Below the pieces are notes generated by a model that was not told the DNA's origin, did no database searches, and saw only the letters and a program-made list of their open reading frames with translations. A stretch of 64,000 nt of DNA from Mesonia ostreae. GTDB lineage: Bacteria > Bacteroidota > Bacteroidia > Flavobacteriales > Flavobacteriaceae. A program made the position numbers and the translations under genes. The DNA is taken from positions 62,001-126,000 of the forward strand of contig NZ_JAVRBG010000003.1 of assembly GCF_031845265.1 (NCBI RefSeq), written 5' to 3'. Below, in pieces: positions 1-8,930 of this stretch. Position 1 is the stretch's first letter. Each line of letters opens with the position of its first letter.

Positions 1-273
1 GGAAATACCTTGGCAGAAAAATACCTTCAAATAGAAAATCCTTCAGAAGAGCTTACTAAGGCATTACGAGGTTTAGATTACTTATTTAATGTAGAATGGC
101 CAATTATTCACTTGAATACTGCGCAACATTATCTCAACAAAAAAGGAGAATCAAAAGCGGCCACAGGCGGCTCTGAATGGCAAAAATACCTTCACCCCAA
201 ATACCAACAACGTAAATTCTTCCCAGCCCTATGGACCGAAGATGAAATTTTGCATTGGGCAGAAAACGCATAA
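1..273 (+). CDS. Tryptophan 2,3-dioxygenase, C-terminal part (cut by window edge)
   Basis: The reading frame is open from base 1, so this is the 3' end of a longer gene; the TTG at base 10 is internal. The 90 or so visible residues resemble the C-terminus of flavobacterial tryptophan 2,3-dioxygenases: a WPIIHLNTAQHYL helix, then the glycine-rich ATGGSEWQKYL segment and a final FFPALW motif. By family knowledge the enzyme is a haem protein that opens the indole ring of L-tryptophan to N-formylkynurenine, the first step of the kynurenine pathway. The haem-binding and substrate-binding core lies outside the window, so activity cannot be judged. A strong hairpin terminator follows the stop codon. 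Identification rests on recalled family motifs only. Confidence 0.65.
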   Translation, partial: GNTLAEKYLQIENPSEELTKALRGLDYLFNVEWPIIHLNTAQHYLNKKGESKAATGGSEWQKYLHPKYQQRKFFPALWTEDEILHWAENA

Positions 274-293
274 TTTTATTTGTTTTTCTCTCT

Positions 294-346
294 AAAATCA
301 TCCTGAGTATCTTCCTTTACGGAAAATGTTCAGGATGATTTTTTTA
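294..346 (+). terminator. Intrinsic terminator after the dioxygenase gene
   Basis: Bases 294-306 (AAAATCATCCTGA) pair perfectly with 330-342. A shorter inner stem (TTCC with GGAA) sits in the loop, and a T-run follows. It lies 20 bp after the stop codon and separates this gene from acs. Confidence 0.8.
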
Positions 347-392
347 TTGATTTTATGAAATCTTAAATACTTATTCTTATTTTAGAGAATTG

Positions 393-2330
393 ATGTCTAA
401 TCCATCAAAAATTAAAGAAACTATGGAGAATACTATGCAAATAAAGTCTTTCGCCGCCTATAAAAAAACGTATAAACGAAGCGTTGAAAAACCTGATGAA
501 TTTTGGAGTGATGTGGCTCAAAATTTTTCTTGGAGAAAAAAATGGGACACTACCTTAGAGTGGGATTTCTCTCAACCAGAAGTCAAATGGTTTAAAGGAG
601 GTAAATTAAATATTACAGAAAATTGCTTGGATAGACACGCAAAGGCAACTCCAAATAAAAACGCAATTATTTGGGAACCCAACGATCCTAATGAAGAATC
701 TAGAACCATCACATATAAGCAACTCTTAGTAAAGGTTTGCCATTTTGCCAATGTCTTAAAACGCAAAGGAATTAAGAAAGGTGATCGGGTTTGTATTTAT
801 ATGCCTATGATCCCCGAGTTAGCTATTGCAATGTTGGCTTGTGCTAGAATTGGAGCAATACATTCCATCGTTTTTGCAGGTTTTTCTAGTAAAGCAATTA
901 GCAGTAGAATTAATGATTCCGAATGTAAATTATTAATCACTGCCAACGATTATTATAGAGGAAGAAAATCAATTCCGTTAAAAGAAATATGTGATGAAGC
1001 TTTAGAAAATACGCCAAGTATTGAGAATGTGATTGTTTATCGCAGAACCATTAACTCTACTCCTATGAAAAAAGGCAGAGATACATTTTGGTTTGATGAA
1101 CTGCAAGACGCTTACGCGGAATGTGATCCTGAAGAGATGGATGCAGAAGATCCTTTGTTTATCTTATATACTTCTGGCTCTACAGGAAAACCTAAAGGCA
1201 TGGTGCATACCACAGCAGGGTATATGATTGGTACAAGTTATACTTTTGAAAATGTATTTCAACCTAATAAAGACTCTATCTATTGGTGTACTGCGGATAT
1301 TGGTTGGATTACGGGTCATTCTTATATTATATACGGTCCGTTAACTTCTGGTGCGACCACAGTCATGTTTGAAGGTGTTCCAAGCTATCCTAATTTTGGG
1401 AGGTTTTGGGAAATTATAGAAAAGTTCAAAATTACTCATTTTTATACAGCACCAACGGCGATTAGAGCGCTCGCAAAACAAGATATTTCTTTTGTAGAAA
1501 AACACGATCTCACTTCTTTAAAAGTTTTAGGAAGTGTGGGAGAGCCTATTAATGAAGAAGCTTGGCATTGGTATAACGATAATATTGGAAAATCTAAATG
1601 TCCCATTGTAGATACTTGGTGGCAAACAGAAACTGGTGCTATTATGATTTCTCCATTAGCTGGAGTAACGGCCACTAGACCCACATTTGCGACCTTACCT
1701 TTACCTGGTGTACAACCAGCGCTGATGGATGAAGAAGGAAATGAGATTGAATTTGACGGACAAAAAGCGGAAGGCCGCTTAGCTATAAAAGCACCTTGGC
1801 CAGCTATGGCTAGAACCATTTGGAATAATCACCAACGCTATAAAGAAACATATTTTTCTACGTATAAAAATAAATATTTTACGGGCGACGGAGCTTATCG
1901 CGATGCCACAGAAAATTACAGAATTACAGGAAGAGTAGACGACGTGGTTATCGTCTCTGGACATAATCTAGGTACAGCACCCATAGAAAATGCCATTAAT
2001 GAGCATGAGTTGGTTTCTGAAAGTGCTATTGTTGGTTACCCTCATGAGGTAAAAGGAAACGCTTTATATGCTTATGTAATTTTACTGGATAGAGCAAAAC
2101 CTTCAGAAGAATTAGAAAAAGAAATCTTAGCTATGGTTACTAAACAAGTAGGCGCCATTGCCAAACCAGACAAAATTCAGTTTGTAGAAAATTTACCTAA
2201 AACCAGAAGTGGAAAAATTATGCGAAGGATACTTAGAAAAATTGCATCGGGAGATAGCGATAATTTGGGAGATACCTCTACGCTTCTTAATCCAGATATA
2301 GTGGAAAAAATTAAGAAGAATAAGATTTAA
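393..2330 (+). CDS. acs: Acetyl-CoA synthetase (AMP-forming)
   Basis: Ligates acetate to CoA through an acetyl-adenylate, using ATP, in the cytoplasm. The ANL-superfamily motifs are all present: the P-loop-like YTSGSTGKPKGMVHTT, the DTWWQTETG motif whose tryptophan restricts the pocket to acetate, the YRITGRVDDV hinge, and the C-terminal catalytic lysine in KTRSGKIMRRI (about residue 600). Length (about 645 residues) is normal. The start is uncertain: ATG at 393, 423 or 435 are all in frame. The 435 start gives the N-terminus most like homologues, while 393 would add about 14 residues. A GCTTACGCGGAA variant of a dispersed motif lies in the coding region at 1110-1121. Monocistronic by appearance. 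Confidence 0.93.
   Translation: MSNPSKIKETMENTMQIKSFAAYKKTYKRSVEKPDEFWSDVAQNFSWRKKWDTTLEWDFSQPEVKWFKGGKLNITENCLDRHAKATPNKNAIIWEPNDPNEESRTITYKQLLVKVCHFANVLKRKGIKKGDRVCIYMPMIPELAIAMLACARIGAIHSIVFAGFSSKAISSRINDSECKLLITANDYYRGRKSIPLKEICDEALENTPSIENVIVYRRTINSTPMKKGRDTFWFDELQDAYAECDPEEMDAEDPLFILYTSGSTGKPKGMVHTTAGYMIGTSYTFENVFQPNKDSIYWCTADIGWITGHSYIIYGPLTSGATTVMFEGVPSYPNFGRFWEIIEKFKITHFYTAPTAIRALAKQDISFVEKHDLTSLKVLGSVGEPINEEAWHWYNDNIGKSKCPIVDTWWQTETGAIMISPLAGVTATRPTFATLPLPGVQPALMDEEGNEIEFDGQKAEGRLAIKAPWPAMARTIWNNHQRYKETYFSTYKNKYFTGDGAYRDATENYRITGRVDDVVIVSGHNLGTAPIENAINEHELVSESAIVGYPHEVKGNALYAYVILLDRAKPSEELEKEILAMVTKQVGAIAKPDKIQFVENLPKTRSGKIMRRILRKIASGDSDNLGDTSTLLNPDIVEKIKKNKI
1110..1121 (+). repeat. 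Variant copy of dispersed GCTTTCGCGGAA motif
   Basis: GCTTACGCGGAA inside acs, one mismatch from the canonical motif found at 4228, 11303, 18325 and 32104. Confidence 0.45.
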
Positions 2331-2459
2331 GAGCAAAATTTAGTGGTAAAAATCAGAAAAGCTATTTTCACTTATTTTGATACTCATGAAAACAAAGACA
2401 GATTTTAATTTATAAATAATCTTAACTAAGTTTAAAGCAGAATCATCAATAAAGGCTTA

Positions 2460-2467
2460 TAAGTTTG
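2460..2467 (+). promoter_or_regulatory. Candidate -7 element of the hydroxyisourate hydrolase gene
   Basis: TAAGTTTG matches the Bacteroidota -7 consensus TAnnTTTG, 16 bp before the ATG at 2484. No clear TTG lies at the -33 position, so this is a partial promoter match. Confidence 0.45.
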
Positions 2468-2483
2468 CAATAAAATTTATTTC

Positions 2484-2891
2484 ATGAAAAATATAATATT
2501 AAGTGTATGCTTATTATGTATAAGTATAGCAAGTTTTGCACAGCAAAAAGAATTTCAACTATCTACGCATATATTGGATATTTCGAAAGGTATTCCTGCG
2601 GAAGACGTAACGATTAAATTAGAAAAAATGAACCCCAAAACCAATGCGTGGTATTTCATTTCTGAAAAAGTTACTACAGAAAATGGTCGTGTAAATGATT
2701 TTTTACCTGCAACTAAGAATAATCACGGTATTTATAGATTTACTTTTTATACCAAATCTTATTTTGACAATTTAGATGAAGAATCGTTTTACCCTTATAT
2801 TGAAGTGGTTTTTGAAATTAGCGATGAAAACCATTATCACGTTCCTATTACTCTTTCTGCATTTGGCTATTCTACGTATCGCGGAAGTTAA
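2484..2891 (+). CDS. Exported 5-hydroxyisourate hydrolase (transthyretin-like)
   Basis: Hydrolyses 5-hydroxyisourate, the product of urate oxidation, towards allantoin. Family hallmarks are visible: LSTHILD with the catalytic histidine (residue 29), the conserved arginine (69) in ENGRVND, the histidine (119) in HYHVP, and the diagnostic C-terminal YRGS. Residues 1-20 are a clear signal peptide ending in SFAQ, so the enzyme acts in the periplasm. No uricase or OHCU decarboxylase gene is adjacent. At 135 residues it is a normal single domain plus leader. The ATG is placed just downstream of a TAAGTTTG element, and a perfect 13-bp hairpin terminator follows. Confidence 0.88.
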   Translation: MKNIILSVCLLCISIASFAQQKEFQLSTHILDISKGIPAEDVTIKLEKMNPKTNAWYFISEKVTTENGRVNDFLPATKNNHGIYRFTFYTKSYFDNLDEESFYPYIEVVFEISDENHYHVPITLSAFGYSTYRGS

Positions 2892-2920
2892 TAAAACCAT
2901 AGCAAAATATTATTAGAAAC

Positions 2921-2956
2921 AAAAGAGGCTGTCATTTTTAGACAGCCTCTTTTAAT
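2921..2956. terminator. Strong hairpin terminator (13-bp stem)
   Basis: AAAAGAGGCTGTC (2921-2933) pairs perfectly with 2941-2953 around a 7-nt loop, with A-runs and T-runs at both ends, so it could stop transcription from either side. The first 12 bases recur in the long inverted repeat at 63486. Confidence 0.85.
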
Positions 2957-3093
2957 TTGTAAAAGATTAAATTATTAAAACTGATACCTAAAAAGTAAAA
3001 AAAATAAAGTCGATAGATAAAAACATTTTTAGAAGATGATATAATTAGAGAAGTAGATCAAATTAAATCACCATAAATGTTTATCTATTTCTA

Positions 3094-3711
3094 TTAAAAA
3101 TTATCTACATCTCCCTTTCCTTCTCTCAATACCTCAGGATCACCTTCACTTAAATCAATTACAGAAGAAGCTACATTATCTCCATATCCTCCATCAATAA
3201 CTACATCTACAAGTTTATCCCACTTTTCAGCAATCAACTCGGGATCTGTAGTATATTCCAACACTTCATCCTCATCCTTTATAGAAGTAGAAACAATAGG
3301 ATTTCCTAAAGCCGTTACCAGTGCTCTGCAAATATTATTATCGGGCACTCTAATTCCCACGGTTTTTCTCTTCTTAAAAACGGAAGGCAAATTATTACTT
3401 CCTGGCAAAATAAATGTATAAGGCCCAGGAAGATTTCGTTTTAGTATTTTAAAATTTTGGTTATCGATGCTAACATATTCAGACAAGTTACTTAAATCTG
3501 CTACGATAAAAGAAAAGTTAGACTTTTCTAATTTGACACCTTTAATCTGCGCAATTTTTTCTAAAGCAGCCGTATTGGTTATATCACAACCTAATCCATA
3601 CACTGTATCTGTAGGATAAATCACAAGTCCTCCATTTTTTAGGACTTTCACCACTTTTTCAATTTCTTTTGGAGAGGGATTTTCTTCGTAAATTTTAATT
3701 AATTCCGCCAT
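3094..3711 (-). CDS. L-threonylcarbamoyladenylate synthase (TsaC/Sua5/YrdC family)
   Basis: Makes threonylcarbamoyl-AMP from threonine, bicarbonate and ATP, the first step of the t6A37 modification in tRNAs reading ANN codons. The 205-residue protein is a single YrdC domain with the signature YPTDTVYGLGCD near residue 33, the PGPYTFIL segment near 95, and the nucleotide-binding VGIRVPD and PIVSTS stretches. It lacks the extra C-terminal Sua5 domain, so it is the short TsaC-like form. The ATG at 3711 fits the usual N-terminus. It probably stands alone; the next minus-strand gene upstream ends more than 100 bp away. Confidence 0.9.
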   Translation of the reverse strand: MAELIKIYEENPSPKEIEKVVKVLKNGGLVIYPTDTVYGLGCDITNTAALEKIAQIKGVKLEKSNFSFIVADLSNLSEYVSIDNQNFKILKRNLPGPYTFILPGSNNLPSVFKKRKTVGIRVPDNNICRALVTALGNPIVSTSIKDEDEVLEYTTDPELIAEKWDKLVDVVIDGGYGDNVASSVIDLSEGDPEVLREGKGDVDNF

Positions 3712-3826
3712 AAATTATAAGTTTTTTAGAAAGCATAAGGTAGCAAAAAAGTTCATTATAATTTATTAATACACTTAAATTTTAATGATGTACAGATTAA
3801 AATTTTATTACAGAACAAATTTTATA

Positions 3827-4036
3827 TTAAGCTTTTTTTACTTCGCTTTCTAATTTTAAAACTTTACTTCCATCTTCTTGTTCAATAAATAGCGCTTTGT
3901 CTCCTGGTTCTCCTTTTCTCGTAACTTGTGAACCTTTAAGCGTTTTGGTTATCTCTTTTGCGTAAGTTTCAATTACTTTACCCCTAGCAGTACCTTTTCC
4001 CCACTGCCAGCTAACTGTTGATCCTTTTCTAATCAT
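3827..4036 (-). CDS. DUF2945 / HVA1-type TUDOR-like small protein
   Basis: A 69-residue basic protein opening with the family hallmark KGSTVSWQWGKGTARGKV, followed by a KALFIEQEDGSKVLK strand pair. This matches the DUF2945 family (hypervirulence-associated TUDOR-like domain), small barrels of unknown biochemical role in many bacteria. No signal peptide is present, so it is cytoplasmic. It lies 13 bp downstream of the PcrA/UvrD helicase gene on the same strand and is probably co-transcribed with it, which hints at, but does not show, a nucleic-acid-related role. Confidence 0.8.
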   Translation of the reverse strand: MIRKGSTVSWQWGKGTARGKVIETYAKEITKTLKGSQVTRKGEPGDKALFIEQEDGSKVLKLESEVKKA

Positions 4037-4049
4037 TTAAAAATTACTT

Positions 4050-6374
4050 TTATGAGATTAATTTAAGTTTTGCAAATCTTAGTAATAACTTTTTTAACCC
4101 TCCATTTTCAAAATCTATTTCTGCCTTTTTATCTTGTCCCACTCCTTCTACGCCAATGATAGTTCCTTTCCCAAAACGTAAGTGTTCCACTTTTTGTCCT
4201 GATTCTAATTGTAATATTTCTGAAGACGCTTTCGCGGAATTGCCATTGCTTTGAGGTCTAAGTTTTCTAAGCTTTCTTAATTGTTCTTCACTAGGTTTGT
4301 GCGCTGGCGGCGGAGTCCCTTTCGTGGGTTTGGTTTGTCTTAATCTACTTTTATCTACTTCTCCAAAAACATCAGAATCTATTAAAGGCTTATATTTATA
4401 ATCATCCTGCGGAATCATATACTCTTTAAATTCATCGTCAATTTCTTCTATAAATCTACTAGGCTCCGCATCAATCAATTTCCCCCAGCGGTAGCGAGAT
4501 TGTGTATACGTTAAATAAGCCTGCTTCTCTGCTCTAGTTAAAGCCACATAAAAAAGTCGTCTTTCTTCCTCCAGTTCAGAGCGGGTATTCATACTCATTC
4601 CTGAAGGAAAAAGTTCTTCTTCCAAACCTACAATATATACATAAGGAAACTCTAATCCTTTGGCTAAATGTATGGTCATTAACGCAACTCTATCTTCTTC
4701 TTCTGTAGCTTTGTCCATATCTGTAGCAAGCGCTACATCTTCTAAAAATTCGGCTAGAGAACCATCTGTATCGGCAATTTCTTTTTGTTCTTCTACAAAG
4801 TCTTTTATTCCGTTAAGGAGTTCTTCAATATTTTCTATTCGTGCAATTCCTTCTGGAGTACCGTCTTTTTTAAGCTCTTGTAATAAACCTGTTTTCTTTG
4901 CAATAGATTCTGAAACCGTAAACGCATCTTCCCTTTGCGCCATGATCTGAAAGCTTTTGATCATATTGGCAAAATTCGTCAGCTTATTTTTAGTACCCTT
5001 ATTAATTTTAAGGTCTATTTTATCAATATTATCAATCACTTCAAAAATAGAACGCTTGTAATGATTGGCTGCCAGCACGAGCTTATCCATCGTAGTTGCG
5101 CCAATTCCTCTTGCAGGATAATTAATTACCCGCTTTAAAGCTTCTTCATCTTTAGAATTTACTAACAAACGTAAATAAGCCAATACATCTTTGATCTCTT
5201 TACGTTGGTAAAATGAAAGTCCGCCATAAATACGATATGGAATATCTCTCTTCCGTAAAGCATCTTCCATCGCTCTACTTTGCGCATTGGTTCTATAGAG
5301 AATGGCGAAATCTCCATTTCTCATTTGGTGCTCCATTCTATTATCAAAGATAGAACTGGCTACGTAACGTCCCTCTTCCCCATCGGTCAATAAGCGATTG
5401 ACAATAATTTTGGGTCCGTCATCATTAGCCGTCCAAACTATCTTCTCAAGCTTGGTTTTGTTTTTATCTATAATAGAATTGGCCGCGTGTACAATATTTT
5501 TGGTAGAACGGTAATTTTGCTCTAGGCGATACATTTCTACATTATCATAGTCCCGTTGAAAATTTAATATGTTGTTGATATTAGCTCCGCGGAAAGCGTA
5601 AATACTTTGCGCATCATCCCCTACCACACATATATTTTGAAATTTATCGCTTAATGCACGTACAATTAAATACTGCGAGTGGTTGGTATCTTGGTACTCA
5701 TCTACTAAAATGTATCTAAATCTATTTTGATATTTTGCCAATACTTCAGGAAAACGAGTCAGAAGTTCGTTGGTTCTTAAAAGCAGGTCATCAAAATCCA
5801 TAGCGCCAGCTTTAAAACACCTATCTACATAATGCTGATAAATTTCTCCTAAACGGGGTCGCTTTGCCATCGCATCGGCTTCTTGCAATTCGGCATTTTG
5901 AAAATAAGCCTTTACAGTAACCAGACTGTTCTTATAGGAAGAGATTTTAGAATAGATTTGTTTGTACTTATAAACGTCTTTATCTAAACTCAATTCTTTA
6001 ATAATAGCCGAAATAAGGCGTTGAGAATCTTGCGTATCGTAAATGGTAAAATTGGACGGATAGCCTAATTTATCTGCTTCAAAACGTAGAATTTTAGCAA
6101 AAATGGAATGGAATGTTCCCATCCATAAATTTTTAGCTTCACTACTCCCCACAATTTTTGAGATACGGCTTTTCATTTCCTTCGCCGCCTTATTGGTAAA
6201 GGTTAAGGATAGAATATTAAAAGGGTCTACGCCTTTACTCATTAAATAAGCAATTCTATAGGTAAGTACTCTTGTTTTGCCAGATCCTGCACCAGCAATG
6301 ACAATCATAGGGCCATCTTTTTGCAATACAGGTGCACGTTGTGCTTCATTAAGTTCGGCTAGATAATTCTCCAA
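4050..6374 (-). CDS. UvrD/PcrA-type ATP-dependent 3'-5' DNA helicase
   Basis: A superfamily 1A helicase for repair and replication restart. Visible motifs in order: Walker A AGAGSGKT (residues 27-34), Walker B DEYQDT (225-230), motif III GDDAQSIYAFRG (252-263), EQNYRST, motif V TIHLAKGLEFPYVY, and motif VI RRLFYVALTRAE. The C-terminal 50 residues (VEHLRFGKGTIIGVEG...) are the Tudor-like tail typical of PcrA, which contacts RNA polymerase. Length 774 is normal. Between the motor and the tail the linker (about residues 680-720) is low-complexity, and its codons contain one canonical copy of a dispersed 12-bp motif (4228-4239). Confidence 0.93.
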   Translation of the reverse strand: MENYLAELNEAQRAPVLQKDGPMIVIAGAGSGKTRVLTYRIAYLMSKGVDPFNILSLTFTNKAAKEMKSRISKIVGSSEAKNLWMGTFHSIFAKILRFEADKLGYPSNFTIYDTQDSQRLISAIIKELSLDKDVYKYKQIYSKISSYKNSLVTVKAYFQNAELQEADAMAKRPRLGEIYQHYVDRCFKAGAMDFDDLLLRTNELLTRFPEVLAKYQNRFRYILVDEYQDTNHSQYLIVRALSDKFQNICVVGDDAQSIYAFRGANINNILNFQRDYDNVEMYRLEQNYRSTKNIVHAANSIIDKNKTKLEKIVWTANDDGPKIIVNRLLTDGEEGRYVASSIFDNRMEHQMRNGDFAILYRTNAQSRAMEDALRKRDIPYRIYGGLSFYQRKEIKDVLAYLRLLVNSKDEEALKRVINYPARGIGATTMDKLVLAANHYKRSIFEVIDNIDKIDLKINKGTKNKLTNFANMIKSFQIMAQREDAFTVSESIAKKTGLLQELKKDGTPEGIARIENIEELLNGIKDFVEEQKEIADTDGSLAEFLEDVALATDMDKATEEEDRVALMTIHLAKGLEFPYVYIVGLEEELFPSGMSMNTRSELEEERRLFYVALTRAEKQAYLTYTQSRYRWGKLIDAEPSRFIEEIDDEFKEYMIPQDDYKYKPLIDSDVFGEVDKSRLRQTKPTKGTPPPAHKPSEEQLRKLRKLRPQSNGNSAKASSEILQLESGQKVEHLRFGKGTIIGVEGVGQDKKAEIDFENGGLKKLLLRFAKLKLIS
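4228..4239 (+). repeat. Canonical dispersed motif GCTTTCGCGGAA
   Basis: Exact 12-mer inside the linker-coding part of the helicase gene. On the coding strand it reads TTCCGCGAAAGC and encodes part of NSAKAS. Confidence 0.6.
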
Positions 6375-6754
6375 AATAATATCTTTTTAAAAATCGTGAA
6401 TTTACCAAAAATAGAAAAAAACCATCCCGCTTTCACGCTTTACTTATAAACATTATAAAGAAATGTATAGAAAATTGAAAATGCGAATTCATTACATATA
6501 AATTAAGTTGAAAGTTTGCTTAAAGCCCAGATACTATCTTTCTCACCGAATTTAAAGGTTTCATTTACCTGAAATAACCAGACCAAGAATAAGAATTTAA
6601 TTAGGTTTAATTCATTTATTGTACAAAATAAAACAGGAATATATTATCGCTCTTTATAGCATTACTTCAAACTTTCTTAGGACTTAGAATTCGTAGAAAT
6701 CTATCAACTTTACAATATTTTTAACCGCTGTCTAATTGTATTTTAAATATATTA
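6375..6754. other. 380-bp intergenic region, no gene seen
   Basis: AT-rich divergent region between the helicase gene and the GltB-like gene. It should hold both promoters, but I find no clear TTG-N17-23-TAnnTTTG pair, no tRNA-like fold, no long repeat and no convincing small reading frame. Confidence 0.5.
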
Positions 6755-6778
6755 GTGTCTTACTTACAACACATACTT

Positions 6779-8386
6779 ATGATGAATACCATATTGGATT
6801 TTTTAGGGAAGATTACCTGGTGGCAGTGGATAATTATTGGAATTGTCATAATAGCCATTAGGGATATCTTTTTTAATAAAAAACACATAATCACCAAAAA
6901 CTTTCCGGTGGTAGGACACTTTCGATATATGTTAGAGAGCATTGGTCCAGAATTAAGACAATATATCGTTGCTAACAACCGGGAAGAACTTCCTTTTGAT
7001 AGAATACAGCGAGGTTGGATTTATGCTTCAGCAAAAAATCAAAATAATTATGAAGGTTTTGGAACGGATAGAGATTTTTATAAAAATAACTATATTTTTA
7101 TAAATAATGCGATGACCCCCTATAAGATGGCGCCTAATCATCCCAATGTTAAGGACCCTTATTTTTTACCTTGTGCTAAAGTGATGGGCTTACACCATAA
7201 AAGAAGAAGACCTTATCGTCCTGCTTCTGTTATTAATGTTTCTGCGATGAGTTTTGGAAGTCTTTCGGCAAGAGCTATCGCTTCTTTAAATAAAGGAGTA
7301 AAATTGGCTAATGCGTATCATAATACAGGAGAAGGAGGAATTTCTTTTTACCATAAAAACGGAGGGGATTTGGTGCTGCAAATTGGTACAGGTTATTTTG
7401 GCGTACGAGATGATGAGGGTAATTTTTCTATGGAAAAATTGATTCAACTTGTAGAAGATACTCCAATGTTGAAAGCTATAGAAATAAAATTATCTCAAGG
7501 GGCTAAACCAGGAAAAGGCGGAGTGCTTCCCGCTTCTAAAATTACTCAAGAAATTGCAAAAATACGTAATGTACCTATGGGTAAAGATGTGATTTCACCA
7601 CCATACCATAATGCTTTTGAAGGAATTGACGAAATGATTGATTTCATAGAAGATATTGCTGAAAAAACTGGTCTTCCTGTCGGAATTAAAGCTGCTATAG
7701 GTAAAACCGAACAATGGGAAGAATTGGCGGGTAAGATGAAAAAGACCAATCGCGGTCCAGATTACATTAGCATTGATGGCGGTGAAGGCGGTACAGGTGC
7801 TGCTCCCCCAAGTTTTGCAGATCATGTGGCTGTACCTTGGACGTATGGTTTTCAGAAAATTTATAAAATCTTTAAAAATCACGATCTGAGCAATCAAATC
7901 GTTTTTATAGGGAGTGGAAAACTAGGTTTCCCTTCGCAAGCCGCCATGGCTTTTTCTATGGGAGCAGATGTGATTAATGTGGCAAGAGAAGCAATGATGA
8001 GTATTGGTTGTATACAAGCTCAATCCTGTCATACCAATACGTGTCCTACCGGAATAGCAACTCAAAATAAATGGTTGCAACGAGGTATTAATGTAGACAA
8101 CAAAGCCGTGCGTACCAATATGTATTTCAAAAATTTTCGTAAAGAGCTTATCGAAATCACCCATGCTTGCGGTTATGAACATCCTTGTGAATTCACGATG
8201 GATGATGTAAATGTGAATTTAAGTGATCAAGATTTTACAAAAACACTTGCCGATTCTTACGGGTATCATAAAGTGAAAGTTCCTTTTGAGGGAGTTCGTG
8301 CTTTACAAAAATGTCAGTATCTTGGCGGAAATTATAAAAGAAAGGATTCCGAAAAATCTTTTGAAAAGGACGAGGTTCGCTATTAA
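6779..8386 (+). CDS. Membrane-anchored FMN-binding glutamate synthase-like protein
   Basis: The bulk is the FMN/3Fe-4S domain of the glutamate synthase large subunit: INVSAMSFGSLSARAIASLN, the GEGGISFYH loop, ISIDGGEGGTGAAP (flavin phosphate site) and a C-x5-C-x4-C cluster (CIQAQSCHTNTC). It lacks the N-terminal glutaminase domain and the C-terminal GXGXG barrel of GltB. Residues about 4-30 form one transmembrane helix (ITWWQWIIIGIVIIAI), so the catalytic domain is tethered to the membrane. Such stand-alone proteins are common, but their substrate is not established; a glutamate synthase role is only inferred. A GTG at 6755 is in frame, but the double ATG at 6779/6782 gives the more likely start. 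It is followed after 15 bp by a small membrane protein gene. Confidence 0.85.
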   Translation: MMNTILDFLGKITWWQWIIIGIVIIAIRDIFFNKKHIITKNFPVVGHFRYMLESIGPELRQYIVANNREELPFDRIQRGWIYASAKNQNNYEGFGTDRDFYKNNYIFINNAMTPYKMAPNHPNVKDPYFLPCAKVMGLHHKRRRPYRPASVINVSAMSFGSLSARAIASLNKGVKLANAYHNTGEGGISFYHKNGGDLVLQIGTGYFGVRDDEGNFSMEKLIQLVEDTPMLKAIEIKLSQGAKPGKGGVLPASKITQEIAKIRNVPMGKDVISPPYHNAFEGIDEMIDFIEDIAEKTGLPVGIKAAIGKTEQWEELAGKMKKTNRGPDYISIDGGEGGTGAAPPSFADHVAVPWTYGFQKIYKIFKNHDLSNQIVFIGSGKLGFPSQAAMAFSMGADVINVAREAMMSIGCIQAQSCHTNTCPTGIATQNKWLQRGINVDNKAVRTNMYFKNFRKELIEITHACGYEHPCEFTMDDVNVNLSDQDFTKTLADSYGYHKVKVPFEGVRALQKCQYLGGNYKRKDSEKSFEKDEVRY

Positions 8387-8401
8387 AGTTTTAAAAAATC
8401 T

Positions 8402-8923
8402 ATGGAACAAGTTAATATCATTCAATTATTATTTTATCTATTACCCGCTGTAATTGTGGCTTTAGTAGCCTATTATTTCTTTAATTCTTATTTTAAAGAA
8501 GAGCAAAAACGTAGGATGTATCAATTAAGAGCAGAAAACAGCAAGCAAGCGCTTCCGTTAAGGTTTCAAGCAATAGAAAGAATGACGTTGTTTTTAGAAC
8601 GTATAGATCCAGGCAGTCTTATTATAAGGGTTAAACCTTATAATGAGAATCAAGTAGATTATGAAAACTTACTGGTTAAAAATATTGAGCAAGAGTTTGA
8701 GCACAATCTTGCACAACAAGTTTATATAAGTATAGAATGCTGGAATGCTATTAAAGCTACTAAAAACGCTACTATTGCCCTTATTAGACAAGCCAATAAG
8801 AAAGAAGAGGTACAAAGCCCTGAGAAATTGAGGGAAGTTATTCTTAGTCAGATGGTAGAAAAAACTTCCCCCAGCCAAACGGGAATTGCTTATTTAAAGA
8901 AAGAAGCAAGAGATATTTGGTAA
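8402..8923 (+). CDS. Conserved membrane-anchored protein of unknown function
   Basis: A 173-residue protein with one N-terminal transmembrane helix (residues about 8-28, LLFYLLPAVIVALVAYYFF), then a charged, mostly helical soluble part. A basic stretch (KEEQKRRMYQLRAENSKQ) follows the membrane segment, suggesting a cytoplasmic soluble domain. I recognise it only as a conserved Bacteroidota protein and cannot assign a function. It begins 15 bp after the GltB-like gene on the same strand, so the two membrane-tethered proteins are probably co-expressed. Its stop lies 7 bp from the end of the converging patatin gene. Confidence 0.7.
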   Translation: MEQVNIIQLLFYLLPAVIVALVAYYFFNSYFKEEQKRRMYQLRAENSKQALPLRFQAIERMTLFLERIDPGSLIIRVKPYNENQVDYENLLVKNIEQEFEHNLAQQVYISIECWNAIKATKNATIALIRQANKKEEVQSPEKLREVILSQMVEKTSPSQTGIAYLKKEARDIW

Positions 8924-8930
8924 GCCAAGC

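Noticed and set aside
1442..1819. 125-codon open frame on the minus strand inside acs
   Set aside because: Lies wholly antisense to a well-conserved gene, and its translation has no domain-like pattern; a shadow of acs codon usage.
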